Shown piece by piece: positions 1-12,685 of a stretch of DNA of 64,000 bases. The notes under the pieces were generated by a model. The model worked only from the letters and a program-made list of their open reading frames with translations. It was not told where the DNA came from and made no database searches. A program made the position numbers and the translations under genes. Source of the stretch: Lyophyllum atratum (Eukaryota > Basidiomycota > Agaricomycetes > Agaricales > Lyophyllaceae); assembly GCA_014905825.1 (NCBI GenBank), contig JACGCN010000011.1:1364001-1428000 (forward strand), given 5' to 3'. Every line of letters starts with the position of its first letter. The first letter of the stretch is position 1.

Positions 1-170
1 ACGCCTCTCCCGCCCAGAACCTCGCTACTCAGCCATATGCATATATCCACCACCGAAGATACCTGTAACACCTACCTCCGTCCATACCCAGCGTCCAAAG
101 CCAAGGCGTTCGCCATCTACCGACAACCTTCCAGCGCTTAGCGTTAGCCCCGCGTCTATCCGTCTCGTTG

Positions 171-1090
171 ATGCTTATCCTCCGGAAATCAGCGTTAGCG
201 AAGTTCGGGCGGTTGTGGTGTGACCCACAGCGAGGCACGTCAGTCTTTCAGCCTCTTAGAACGCTTTTCACAGGCTGATCACGATATCAAACAGGTCCTA
301 AGTTTCAACGTTACCCGCCCGTCTTCGTCTGCGCATACATCCACCATGCTAGGGAACGACGTCCTCGTTGCCCATAACGCCACCCGCACCGGCACGTCTA
401 TAGATCCCCGTTCCAGAACTCATACCACCTTCGAACAACCCGCAGCTCTTAACGTCGCCTGCTCGTGCTCATCCACGCATACATCGACTTCGCGAGAACA
501 ACGCCCACGATACCACCTGCGCCTACCCACATCCGAGGCCTTACTCTAAGCCGGCAACCTCCTCGTAGCGCCCGATATCAGCGCCGCGTGAACTTCGATG
601 CTTATCCTCCGCTCATCAGCACAAAAAAAGGTTCTAGTCGCTACCGACCGGGTACGCGAATCCTCTCGCCTCATAGACCGCTAGTCACACTGACGCCAAC
701 ACAGTTTTCGAGGTACATCGGTAGTGCCTATACCAGCCCTCAAGCTTACGCATGTGGTTTCTCGTCAAGAGTATCATAGTCGTCGCCCATAAGACCGTCT
801 CAAGCCCAGGTAGTACGCTGGACACCTCTCAACAGCAACGTACGTCAAATGTCACGCTTCTTGAACCGCTTCAATCAGGCTGACTCGATTTTAAGTAGAT
901 CATAGCGTCGCCGCGGGGATGTTTGATACTCATCCATCTACTTTGCTCATACTACAAGCACCCCCATTGACGTTCTCATCCATGGCCCGAGGCCCTACCA
1001 TCATCTAGCATTAACACTGAAGCCTTACACTCGGTAGCGCCGCCTCTTCCATGCTTATCCTCCACGCCAATCAGGGCTGATCGTGCTCGG
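171..1090 (+). repeat. Degenerate long-period direct repeats (three landmarks)
   Basis: The 13-base word ATGCTTATCCTCC, followed within a few bases by ATCAG, starts at 171, 598 and 1051 (spacing 427 and 453). Other shared pieces, such as a run ending in CAGGCTGA near 270 and 875, sit around the first two copies with variable spacing. The sequence between the landmarks has diverged strongly. This suggests an old tandem array or nested relics rather than a simple satellite. Confidence 0.4.
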
Positions 1091-4000
1091 GGATTCAGAC
1101 GTAGCCCCTTCAGCAGCCCAGGTGTGTTGGACGTTTCCGATGCGGCATCACGTATCGCGGGTCAGCTCTTTCATGACCGGCGGGCGTCAAGACAGACCTC
1201 GGTGGTTTCGGCCGGGTACTAAGAAAGAGAAAAGGATGACGCGTTTTTTTTCCTCAGCTCGGTCTTGGGGGACGCCTACGTCTCCTCCATCGTCTTTTGT
1301 TACTGACTTCTTCTCTGTCTCTTTCTCGTAGGCTGGTGAAGAAGATCCTTGAGGTGACTGCGGATCGTCACCTCACAGAAAAGAACTACCGTTACCTCGT
1401 GCCAACCTTGTGGTTCCTAGCGTTCGCGTCGGCTGGTGGTACCCGTCGGGGGATTTTTGTGAACACTGATAGTCGATGCCGGCTTCAGGACTCCGGTTGG
1501 GTTTGTTGTGGGGCGTTTAGCGCTTGTTCGTTCTCGTGTATGAGGACATGTGCTTGCAGTTCTCTGGTGTCCTCCCACGCCGCTCTCCCAAACGTATAAC
1601 CGCACCATCGTCACATGCACCACACAAAAAGGACTCGGTTGCATATCTCGAGGATAATCTATCACGATACATTAACGTCATAAACCCTCGCCTCCGACTC
1701 GCGTACAAAAGGACGTTAACTCGGATCTGCCAATACCACCGTGCCTCCGGAGTGTGGTCGGTGATATCCATCGTAGGCCTTTGTGAGTCGCGTACCGTAT
1801 GCGGGTTTGGAGACCACACCGACGCCAACCGACCTCTACTTCATTTTCGCTCTCGACGTCCCTCCCCTATCCTTCCTTCAAACGGTATCAACTGCGGGAG
1901 AAACGAACATATTCCTGTCCTCCCTCACTCGATCTCGTATGTTTCATATCTCACTTGGTGTCTTCCACTTCCCCTGTACTACGGCCGTCCGTCCACCCTT
2001 CATGTGCGGAGATCTCTGATGAGTCTCCTACCACCACGCCGCTTTCATGTTTTCTTGACCCCGCCCAGATCGATCTACTTACTCTCCACCTCGTTGAAGT
2101 CGCGTGTCGCCTTTGGGCGATCGGGGGTATGGGGGAGGGGGGGAAACGGATCAGAGACATATCTCCGCGTCTTTCAGAAACCAGAATATCTTACCACGCG
2201 CCCGAGTAAGTAGTCTCAGTCCATTCGCACCGCTGGTATTAGTAACCGTTGTATCGCTGTCATCATCATCATTGACGAGCAGCCATTTTTTACGAAATAA
2301 AATCAATTATTCACACCCAGGCATAACCATTCGCGACGCCGCATTCCTGTGAGTTGTCGTCGTTGGTGCTTTCCGAATCTCGGGGTCGAAGGTCAACCTC
2401 AACTTTCGATTATCCCGATTATCGGTCCCATCATGAGGACAGGGACACTCAAGACTTCCACCACCCCATTCCCAGCTTCATTGAAAAGCCGGCGCTCTCA
2501 ATCTGGGGCGTTGACGGGGGATATCAACTTCTAACGCACCCCAGTACTCGTCCCGTCAAAGAGTACTGGGACCCCAGACCCGACCTCATCTCGGTTCATT
2601 TTCGATTCATTGATGCACGCGACTCAGCGTAGAAGAGGGATGAAGTTCTGCACCCCCCAAAAGGTACGTCTTTTCATTAAATATGAGAACCCGAACACAA
2701 CCTCATGTCCCCTTCAGTCCTACGCATGTCTTAGGCGTCTTTCGAGGATGATGACGGACGCAATAGCAGCGGGATCCAAGGTCTACAGTGATCTGCGGGA
2801 CTGCGGCATTTGTGCTGTTTCACGTTGTAACTCGACGACGAAGAGGAGTCTTTTCGCGGACCCAAGTCCTCTTTTCAACCATGTCTCGCATCGATCACTG
2901 GCGGCTGAGCATCTGATTTGAAGCTTTCTCAAGAGGGATCGCGAGCCGTATCACGTTTAGAATTCTTAGAATGGCTGAGAGGATTGTTGTTGAGGCTCGT
3001 CTAGGTCTTCCTTCGTCTGGAAAGTGCCATTAATCCCTATCAGCACCCGCTTCCGAGCTGTAGATGTCGAAAGTCCGCCGTTATAGTCTTTTCCATCACG
3101 TTCGCTGGCGAAAAAAGTCTGGTTGCTGGTAAAAGTCGAGGAAGTAGGTAAGTATCTGAACGCGTACCTCAACTCCACTCACTGATAATCTTGCACTCCT
3201 AGGGTCTACTACATGTCCGGCAGCTGCCTCACGCCGATTCCCATTCGTGGTCATTTGATTACCGGCCCAGGCTTGAGATCGGTGCTCTCGCACACCCATT
3301 CGACCTTTCTCTGGCGCCTCCCGTCCCACGCCGCGAGTGCCGTCATTGTCGTCGGTGTCTGTATACTACTATAGGCTATCGGTGCCTGTCGTATTGTCTG
3401 CCGTGCATCGTGGTCCGACGGCCCGTGCATCACGCGATCCCGCCCTTCGACTTCCATTTCTCATCTTGTCTTACACTAGACCACCTCTCGTTGTTGACCT
3501 ACCAGGCCCAATTATAGTCCCTCGTGCGGTGATGACGCTATGGTGGAGGAAGGTTTTTTGTGCTTGTTCGCGGGAGTCCCTTTCAGCATCTCGTTCCCCG
3601 CACCTACACTTTATCGTTCTCTTTACTCCGCTCGACGTCGGGAGCGCTTTGGTGGCTATACTGCTTGTCCCGACTCGTGGGATCCCGTCCCTTCTGGAAA
3701 AGAAACTGTGAGCAGCGCTAAGCTGCTCCTGGATGTTCTTTTCCGGGCTTGGAGTGACAAGAGCCGGCAACGAGCGGTGTATGAACATTGGATAGGATGC
3801 TGTTCTATTTCGAGGAAAAGATTATCGCTCAATGAATATCGATACTGGATCGTCGTCCTTGCGACGTATAAGTCGAACGGGCGTACTGGTAAACAATGAT
3901 TTTGCCTCCGTCTCGATGTCCCTTTCCGATCATGATGGTTCCTTCCCGAAAACGATTTGTTCGATTTGGTGTGTTCCTTTGTACCGCGCTGTTCGCGCAC

Positions 4001-6021
4001 CCCTTGTTCATCCCCTGATTGGCCTGTCCTGCGCCATGAAAATCATGCTCCATCAACAGCTCGACGTCGTTCGCCTCAAGACGCAGATGGGCTATGCGCA
4101 CAGCAGCACCGCGTGTGCGGTCTCGTCACGATATCGTACTTCATCAAAGTTCTCATCCCACTCAGCACCCGCTAATCCAGACTTGCTCGAAGAAACCACA
4201 AATAAGGTTTGAACAAGGGCACGCTCGAGAGCGTCTCCCGGAGACGCAGCCTCACGCTAAGCCTCTTTGAACCACATGTCGAATGCTGTCTCATTTCGCT
4301 TGAGGATTGACCCTTCTCGCAGCATATCCCGACCACGCTCACCGTGTGGGGATACATCCTAAAAAGGGCCCGCACCTGTCTCTGGGGTCCTTGCCTCATG
4401 GCGGCCATCAACAAACCAAACTGGGCTTGGGAAGGCGCTCAACTTGATGTCATCCACAGCCACGCCCGCCGCGTGCTCACATCGTTTTCTATGCGGAACG
4501 TTCGTGCCTCGTTTAGCTGTTCTGGGGCGTTTCTCGTCGTTTCCTTCTTTTGGTTGCTAATCTCCCACCGATGCTGTTTTTGGAGTGCGGCCCGTCAACC
4601 AATCGGTCTCGTCTGTGTCTACTCTCGTATCCCACAGCTATGCTCAAGCTTTGCCTCCAAAACGCCGACGAGAAACCCTGCGCTCGCAGGGTTCCATCAG
4701 CATCTGCTTCTCTATGAAAATGTGATGCGTATGTCGCTTTCCCCTACTTGCATGTGATGGCGTCCTTCCAGCCACGCTTCCCCACAGCTTCGGAAGGTAA
4801 GAGACGACGAACTCACCGGATCTTGGGCGACACACAGAATGGAAACGTACCTTCCACGCCTGGCGCGTATCGATCATTCTCTCCACTGAGATCAATCCCT
4901 CCAAGCCTTCTACGTCCTAAACACCTCATGTCCACACCTCGCTTACCTCACTTGGTGGCGCTCAACCGTATCATTACTGCTAAGAATGACCGCCTACGAG
5001 CTTCGTACTTGGCGGCATTCCGTGATCTCCTATTACCGCGCGATCATCGGATGTCCTTGCCCGCCGCAGCGCACTGTGACGTACCTTCGACGAAAATACC
5101 GCATCGATTAGTTGGAGCGATGCATATCGCTTTATACCCCGCCCCCCCGCACCCGGACTTCTGCTACTTAGCGTAACGTGGAGATTATTATCGCGCCGCT
5201 GCCCCCGTTTCGTTCTCTTCAATCGTTGACATGACCTGTCACTGGTCAGACAATGAATACGCGGTCTCTTTTTACACCGGTCCACCCGCGTTGTCTCTTC
5301 GAGCAGATCCGGGATACGGACTTAGCACTCTGCCCCTGCAATGCCGTCACCAGATTGACAGGCACCCTACCGTCGACTTGGGACCTTTTTGTCGGCTCCC
5401 TGCACCCACCTCGACGTCAGGCGCCGTCATCAATTTACCCTTTTGTGTGCCTCGAGGTACCGGCAAGGCGCTATTGCACTCCCTTTTCTGTTCAGTCATT
5501 CGCCGAACCTCCTTTCAATCGATGGCTCGACGAGAAAAAATCGATAACGATGGCGCAGATATAGCAGGAGAACGGGCTCCTTCTCCGCCTATATTAATAT
5601 CGCCGCCAGGCACAGATATTCATATCCACTGTTCGCTCGCATAGCACCTCGTGAAAGATGACCAACTACCCAAGAGAACGCAACGACTCTAAGAGCACCG
5701 ACGCAATACGCAAAATGTTCCCGTGGTCAGCCAAATCTTGAGAAGCTGTCGCCCAATTGTACACGACTGATGGCGCGCATCTGCTTCTTATAGTCACATA
5801 TTACAAAGAAACACCCGTTCGTCATTTTCCTTCTGATCCCTCGTTCCATCGCTCATTTCGGCCGCTCATACACCACCGCTGCCACACGCGGCGCTTCTCC
5901 CGATGCAGTGTTCGGACGTTTCCGTCTCAGCCTCGCGCACATCGATCCACATGGTCACCGAGCTTAAGTCAACGATTCTCTATAGCTGCGCTCCAGAGGG
6001 GGCGGTGCGGGCGAAAATGGG

Positions 6022-6599
6022 GCCAGAAACGTCCGATTATCCTCCCGCGCCTCATTTCTCAAAAGAAAGGTTTCGTCATTGTGCTCCCATGGTCGCTGCG
6101 ACGATTAGTATCATTTCCCGTCTCATCTGGCTTCTGTCAGCGGCGTTCGTGGCACCAACACTTACATAGATATCATGCTCTACCTCCTCGCATGCACGTA
6201 TTCGGCGTGGTTCAAATTTCTCAGGCGCACTGAGTTCACCGGGCTCGCGGCACAGGACTTTCAGGCTCTGATGATCATTCTCGATCCAAGACTGGCAACA
6301 TCTTACCTCAGCCAGAAACGTCCGATTATCCTCCCGCGCCTCATTTCTCAAAAGAAAGGTTTCGTCATTGTGCTCCCATGGTCGCTGCGACGATTAGTAT
6401 CATTTCCCGTCTCATCTGGCTTCTGTCAGCGGCGTTCGTGGCACCAACACTTACATAGATATCATGCTCTACCTCCTCGCATGCACGTATTCGGCGTGGT
6501 TCAAATTTCTCAGGCGCACTGAGTTCACCGGGCTCGCGGCACAGGACTTTCAGGCTCTGATGATCATTCTCGATCCAAGACTGGCAACATCTTACCTCA
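6022..6599 (+). repeat. Exact 289-bp tandem duplication
   Basis: Units 6022-6310 and 6311-6599 read identically, and the junction repeats only the two bases GC. The unit length is not a multiple of three and the unit contains no recognised gene. Identity over 289 bp inside otherwise diverged sequence means a very recent duplication or an assembly artefact. Confidence 0.9.
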
Positions 6600-8238
6600 G
6601 CGTTTATACAGCGCCATCCACTCAGCGAGACCCCCTCAATACATATCGATATCAATTGTATGGGTACACACGTCTTGCACACGTCACGTCCAATACCGTA
6701 CGACGGCCGGCGCGATTCAGCTTCTCATTGCCACGTCGTTTTCTGCTCAACCTATTCAGTGATATACACGCCAAGCACATGCTCGAGCCACTGCACAGAT
6801 CAAGCCCCGGGTGGATGATTTCTGACTCCCGCCTACAAGCACCGCTCACGCACTATTCTGTACAGAAACGCTTCAGAAGCATCGATAAACGCGGCCTTTG
6901 GACCATCCACATGACCCACTTCCGCAACGCAATCGCCTACGAGCAGCCCCGGGCCAGAGTTTCGTCACAGTCGCTCATTTCAATGTCCAATGCGGATTGC
7001 GCTGCCAATGACAAGGGCGTCTGATGGAGCGTACTTTTGAACACTGATACAGGTAAAGTATTCCCTTCGGGGAGAGCGCAAACGCAAATCAACTTTCTCG
7101 GAAGCAGCCTGTTTCCCGTATGTCCGTGGGCGAGAACCGAGATGGACTCTGTCAGCTGGGCTTACGTGGGTGTGTTTTTGGGATGCGCTCAGCGCAACGA
7201 ACTGAATCTATTCAGCGTACGCGTACGAGCTTTCCTTCAACTGACTTAGGTTCACCGGCTGACCTATTTTATTTTCAGCCTTCTAGTACGCCTCAGAACC
7301 ATTACTCTTTTCACCCCATTAGTGGCGCCGCCTTGAAATGACCCATTCTTCTGTTAGCCTCACGACTGGACACTATCCCGACAAATTTCCACTATTGCTT
7401 CTTGTTCGGGTGATTTGACAGAAGTGGTATCGCATCTCATCACGGCTGAGAGGGCGTCGCTTCTGTGACATTCCGAATGGACGCAATAGCGCGTCAGCTA
7501 TGATAGATGAATAACATGTGGTTTCTCGATCATTTGGCAAAGAAGACCGGCCGTTATCGATGGCCGATCCCGTTGTGCAACAGCCTCCACGTTCCCGCGT
7601 TTCTCAACAATCGACACCGTTCTCGTGACCCGCCATACCTGCGTCGGCGGCTTCGGAATGGATATCCCACCTCGTGTTATCCACATGTAGGCCTGCCTGT
7701 CCATATCGTTCAATTACGCACACGCAAAAAATGCGTGGCTTAATACAGCGTCTGTCAGTGGCCTGCTTCTCGTCACCGTTACATACGTCCATCCCGCTCT
7801 AGAACATTTCTACCCCGCGTCATGTGGGGCTGGCAGGCGTTCGGACGCACCATCAGCTTCAGCGCGCCACGAACGTCTCGGGCCCCCGGGAATTCACTTT
7901 CAGTCTTCGTGTCCTATTTTTCATCAGCTCCTTACGCGCTCCTTCTAGACAGACCTTCCTGCGCGTGATACGGAGGCTCTACCCCGCTTACCCGCTTACC
8001 CGCGGTCCCTGAGTCCCTCTGCGATCCTTCAACCGTCCACGCGCTGCGGGTTAGATTTGTCTCCCCACAAATTGATCCCTTTTTGCCCTTTTTTGACATT
8101 GATGTTCTGTTTCAGGACAACTCGCGGCCCGCAGACATTCTGGCCGTCTGTGGTCCGGCATCTATGGGTTAGAAGAACACTGTGCGCCAACATGCCCTAG
8201 GCTCGGGTCAAATGAGCTCTTCCTCGTCGAATACGGGA

Positions 8239-8601
8239 CTATGGGGTCCGCACCTCTTCCACTGACAGGGCTTGGTTAAGCTTGAGATGTCGTTCAAGAT
8301 GCTGGCCTGGTCTGCGCACCAGCGGGTGCGAGGATTGAAGACGATGTACAATCGCCTGCAGGCTGTCCAGATACAGCAGTTCGAATGTTACTCTGCAGTC
8401 GTACAGGATGGGCACTATATGTTGACAATGGGCAGATGCCAGTGAAATACGCCGGGTGAACTCGAGATCAAAGCGCGTGTACAGATATTCAGTGAGCAGG
8501 ACGTTCACGGACCTCCGACTTTCGAGCGCAGACATCATGGTAGAGACCAGGGAGTACGATTGGTGAAGATGGGCCCCAATATTTGTAACGAAAATACCCA
8601 T
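8239..8601 (-). CDS. Hypothetical protein fragment, 120 codons
   Basis: An ATG-started minus-strand frame of 120 residues. Its composition (helix-like runs rich in Leu, Ser, Arg and His, no low-complexity tract) looks more protein-like than the neighbouring ORFs. The same frame stays open for about 20 codons upstream of the ATG, so this may be the last exon of a longer gene reaching towards 8700. No domain, signal peptide or membrane segment is recognised. Expression and exact boundaries are unsupported. Confidence 0.3.
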   Translation of the reverse strand: MGIFVTNIGAHLHQSYSLVSTMMSALESRRSVNVLLTEYLYTRFDLEFTRRISLASAHCQHIVPILYDCRVTFELLYLDSLQAIVHRLQSSHPLVRRPGQHLERHLKLNQALSVEEVRTP

Positions 8602-8782
8602 TTTGATCTCGAAGAAACCAACCGTGTCAGATCCGATGGAGAGGTACGACCATCGTAGTAAACCAGTTCATGTTGGTAGCGATGCGGGGCATTGTCTGCT
8701 GCATGCGCTATCGAGGAAACCTGGAAAAAAGAACCTATCATTCTTAATCTCACAGGTACAGTACTTATGTATATAGGCAGAT

Positions 8783-9915
8783 CTAGATAACAGTCCGTTC
8801 TACAGGTATGGATAAAGGCATAAAGGCGGAGGGCAAGAAAGAGAGCGCTGATGTTAATACCAAGTCCCCAAGGTCAGCAGTGCCCCCGCGTCGTGATACA
8901 TGAAGCCGCTGCACCAACGGCAGACACGTCATCGCGGCCGCGAAAAATGTTGAAATGGATCGCGGCCGCGCGGCAGAGTCTTCCCGCGCCGGAAGCTCGT
9001 CCACACTTCGCCATGCCTCCGCGCTACCACCAAGGCTCTCTGGCGCGGATGCGGTGGATCCGCGGAGGCGGCAGGCGGCCGTCGATGTGCGCGAGGAGGT
9101 CGTGACTTTTCCGAGGCGACGATGCAGAGATGGTGGTGACCAGCGGCGGCGAGCGCGGGGCGCGCAATGGGGAAGGGTGCGCGGTAGTTTTGCGGGCTTG
9201 AGGGATAATATGGGGTAGTACGTAGAGGAGGGGCGGCCTTGGGTACAACGTCGGTCACGACGGTGGCGACGACGGGGAGGGGCAGCGAGGCTAGGATTTT
9301 GTGCATGGGGGCGATGGGAGAGGTGGTGCCGTGGTTTTGCGAGCTTGGGTGAGAACGAAGAGCGGTCCTTGTCGAGGAGTGGGAGGTGGGTCATGACGAT
9401 GGCGAGGACGGGGACGGGGTGTGAGACCGCAGTTGCGGGCAGCGGCGCGGATGGGGGAAGTGGTGGGATGCTCGAACAAACGAGCACGAGGTGGAGTGGC
9501 GAGGTGAATGGGGTGCGGTGCATGTCGAGGAGAGGCTTAGGGTTCGGGGCTCGGAGTCGCTCGAGGCGACGAGGAAGACGGGGAGGGGCAGCGAGGCCGC
9601 AGTTTCGGGCATGGGTGCGACGGTGGAGGTGGTGGGGTGCTTTAGTGAGCTTGACGACCCAGGAGAGGTGTTCACGACCGTCCTAGAGTGCGACGAGTCG
9701 GGGGCGGGGAACACCAACGACAACGATGGGGAGGGGCTGCAAGACGGCATTTTCTGCTTGAAATGGAGTGAGGGAGGCGGCGGGGCGCTTGACGGAGCTT
9801 TAAAAGGCATGTGGTGCCGTAGCGAGGCGGTGCGCATCGAGAAGTCTCGGGCTGGGGGCCAACGTCATCGCCGCCGTCGATTGTCGCCGTCGCGGGCAAC
9901 GAGGACGATATAGGA
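8783..9915. repeat. GC-rich low-complexity block with diverged internal repeats
   Basis: This block is clearly richer in G+C than its flanks and strongly G-rich on the + strand. Phrases built on GACGGGGAGGGGCAGCGAGG, a GCAGTTNCGGGCA core and GGAGGTGGTG recur near 9270-9340, 9400-9470 and 9570-9640, so the region looks like three diverged modules of about 130-170 bp. Several long overlapping frames exist on both strands (for example a Ser/Pro/Arg-rich minus frame at 8783-9523), but open frames are expected in such GC-rich repeats and none has a recognisable domain. Confidence 0.45.
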
Positions 9916-11196
9916 CCGCGATAATCATGTCATGAGGGTCCTACGAGAGCGTTGGTGGGATATATGAGCTCCTGGCGTCGGTGCAGAGGAGCTCGACGCC
10001 CGTGGTGATGGCAGTGGGGAGATAGTGGTGATCCACGGGTCGAAACGGATGGTATGACTGTAAAGAATCGATGCTAGATGGTTGTCAACGTGAGTAGATA
10101 TGGTTAAACAAAAAAGATGTAAGCGCACCAGTTATCCGGCCCATGGTCAACGACGACCAGCACCAAGTCCTGCCAAACCAAAGTCCACCGTCTACCGGCG
10201 CGACTAAGCCTGGCCCCCACTTCTACTTGCCAACGCTATCACAACAAAGAATTCAAACCATTTAGGACGCGCGCGATTCCGCAGAGGCAGGATGAGCAGA
10301 GGAGAACATCGTGGTCGTTGAGGAGAGCAACGACGAGCTGGTGAAGCCCATGTCAAACACTGTCAAATGTATGCTTGCCGGCCACCATCATAGAACGACC
10401 GCCGGGAGTAGCGTCAACGACGATGACGAGACACAACACCCACCCTACTCATCATCCTTCGACCTCCCACCCCCACCTGACGAGATACTATTCGCCTCCG
10501 CTGCATGCACCGCCTCCAACAAGTCCAGCTCCGCATTCCCCTCGCCCTCCGCATCACCGTCAACCTCCACCTCCGCCCCACTACCCCGTCTCCTACCACC
10601 CTTCCCACTACTACTCGCCGCATCCTCCCCAACACCTGCCAACCCCTCAATCTCAGCCTCAATCTCCGCATCCCCATCTTCCTCCTCTCCATCCGCACGA
10701 TGGAGGAAAATGATAAATCATGAGCTCACCAGGGATTACGATAATCCAGCTCAACACTCCACGGAAACGCTTCCTTGGTAGGCTGTCATATCCATCTCCC
10801 CATAGAAGTATATATGCAGTGCGAGTTCACGGAACTGTCTGCCACGGCAGCCCATGTAGGTTTTGGTGTTTGATAGTTGGAATATAATGTGGTCCATAAT
10901 CTGGTGAATTGGAAGCATTCTGGCGGTCATGGAGAGCGTCAGTATGATTTACAGCGCCACAATAGAACCCAAATTGCACCTCTAGTATGCGGGGAAGCTT
11001 TGAAGAAAGGCACCGCGACTATCAATATTGCTGTGCAGGGATTCTCGCTGTGGCCACCGAGCATACTCCGTTTTCTTGAATGCGATAACTATACAACTGT
11101 GCTACTGGAAGAAGCAAAGTAATTGACACGTTGAAAGAATGGGATGTCGGGGACGTGAAAAAAAAAGCGACAACATTACATAAAGAGTCCTCGATA
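9916..11196. other. Intergenic; contains a Ser/Pro-rich low-complexity ORF
   Basis: Between about 10430 and 10710 the + strand is nearly a C/T/A-only tract. It opens a 156-codon frame (10311-10781) made mostly of Ser, Pro and Ala. All three + frames and the minus frames are open there, which is what base composition alone gives. It might be a disordered-protein exon but I see no supporting signal. Nothing is recognised in the rest. Confidence 0.4.
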
Positions 11197-12117
11197 TCAA
11201 TACATAGACAAAAAACTACGGAATTTGTCGCGGCGAGTCCCTTCAGAATCATCAGGGAGAATTACGAAGTCGTCGTTATAAAAAATGATGAGGTTGGCGA
11301 TGTCATCGCGGGTATAGTCTGCAATCCTAGGGTTGAAGGCAGCCGGCACATCTCCGATGGCTGCTGGCTGAGGCGGTGCGACTAGCCCACGTCGCCGTGT
11401 GACAGCAAGCGCACGGGCGACACCGTCACCTGGGATCTATAGCCATAGCCATGTATCGTGAGGTGGCAGTTGATTGATATGATATTTCGAGACACTTACT
11501 GTTTTCTGCAGAGGCTCGCAGTGGTCAGGCAGCGTCCGCATGTTGCGTCCGATGACACGATGGTTGTGCGTCGTTGCGGCGATCAAAGAAATTTTCCCGG
11601 TGTTAGTGGTGTTTGCATCTCTAACCTCTTCAAGAGTTTCTGAGATTGTCTCGACTCGTTCTGAGATTGTATCGAGTCGTTGCAGGATTTGGGCTAGGGT
11701 TTCTTGAAGGTTGAGAGGAGCATATTGTGCTGCCGCGTCTAAGACAAGGGATGGTCAAAAAATATAGCTATAACCGGAGAATTGACTCGGAGGAAGGACG
11801 TACGCGCTCCTTCGACTGCCCGAACTCGCAATTCTGCGCTCTGCACCGCCGCACGGGCCACCGCAGGATTCTGGCCGGACTCTATGACAGAATCAAGTTC
11901 AATCAACGCATTGAAGAGGCAGCTGGTATGAATTCTTACCTTCGATGCCCTTCAAAGTCGTTGCAACGGCTTTCGCATGGGTGAGGTCTTCGGGTGCAAT
12001 CGGGCTATCTGCAGCAATCGCGCGGTTGAGATCCACGTTTCCGAGGATACCAGGCAGTGTTGGGTTGACCTGGCGAACGCTCGGGATTGGATGCATGTAG
12101 CGTTGGTTCGCAGCCAT
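11197..12117 (-). CDS. Four-exon gene, YNDDF-type basidiomycete protein (possibly Mug135-like)
   Basis: A chain of four exons, 12117-11940, 11881-11804, 11738-11500 and 11436-11197, stays in frame across every GT/AG junction and gives 244 residues. Donors read GTAAGA, GTACGT and GTAAGT. The N-terminus starts MAANQRYMHP. The middle has a heptad-like stretch (LAQILQRLDTISERVETISE) that should form a short coiled coil. The C-terminus holds YTRDDIANLIIFYNDDF and ends RDKFRSFLSMY. That ending matches, from memory, a large family of Agaricomycete proteins of unknown function, some of which I think are labelled Mug135-like; the label is unverified. No signal peptide or membrane helix. It faces the same way as the gene at 12201-12685, 83 bp away. 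The structure appears intact. Confidence 0.75.
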
Positions 12118-12200
12118 TCAACAAGCTCGGATCACAACAGACTCACGTGATACTGATTTCCGACAAATGTTGTATGCAAGTTGTATTTACCATCTTCTCC

Positions 12201-12685
12201 TCAGCGACCTTGCAATCCAGCTTCCAATTGCAGCGAAGGTTCGTCTTTAGCTCGTCCCGTCGCACGGGCTTGACCGAGGAGAGCTGATCTCCATAGATGA
12301 TCCTGCAGTATCGTGCCGCCCCCGACGTCGGACCTTGCCCTTCTCTGCCCATACTGAATACGCAGTATCGATGATACGGCTACGACGAGGTTTTCTGAGT
12401 TGGGAGGTATGCTGTGTGGGGTAGAGTGCCTTGGTGCATCTACATCTCGGTGAAGTGTATGATCGTCAGCAAGGAAGACGATGGAGGGTCTTAGTTAGGG
12501 CTCAGCATGGCTCCAGGTGCGATCAATACATTCTTTTTCCCATAGCTTCGCGACTCATCGGATTACCCCTCAGCCCCTTCGTCACTATCTCCGCTCACGA
12601 CGGGCTTGCACATGATAGCGTCAACTTCCCAGCGCCATGTTCCCGTCTTCGCACACTGGCACTGCAAGCTTTCGTACGCCGCCAT
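12201..12685 (-). CDS. Hypothetical two-exon protein, about 135 aa
   Basis: Exon 1 (12685-12567) starts at an ATG and encodes a compact segment with several Cys and Trp residues (MAAYESLQCQCAKTGTWRWE...). Spliced through a GTAATC donor to an acceptor at 12490, it joins an open frame of 289 nt ending in TGA at 12201-12203, 136 codons in all. A competing minus frame at 12143-12352 (starting MGREGQGP) overlaps exon 2, so exon 1 is the better supported part. No family is recognised. It lies just upstream of the four-exon gene at 11197-12117 on the same strand. Confidence 0.35.

Larger units (their letters stand above)
1..8238. other. No recognisable gene; decayed repeat-rich sequence
   Basis: All six frames hold only short ORFs (mostly under 160 codons) with no motif, signal peptide or plausible exon chain that I recognise. 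The sequence carries traces of old repetition (see 171-1090) and one exact tandem duplication (6022-6599). CpG is still common, so there is no visible sign of heavy C-to-T mutation. It is most likely old, diverged transposon or intergenic DNA; a diverged gene cannot be excluded by eye. Confidence 0.5.
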
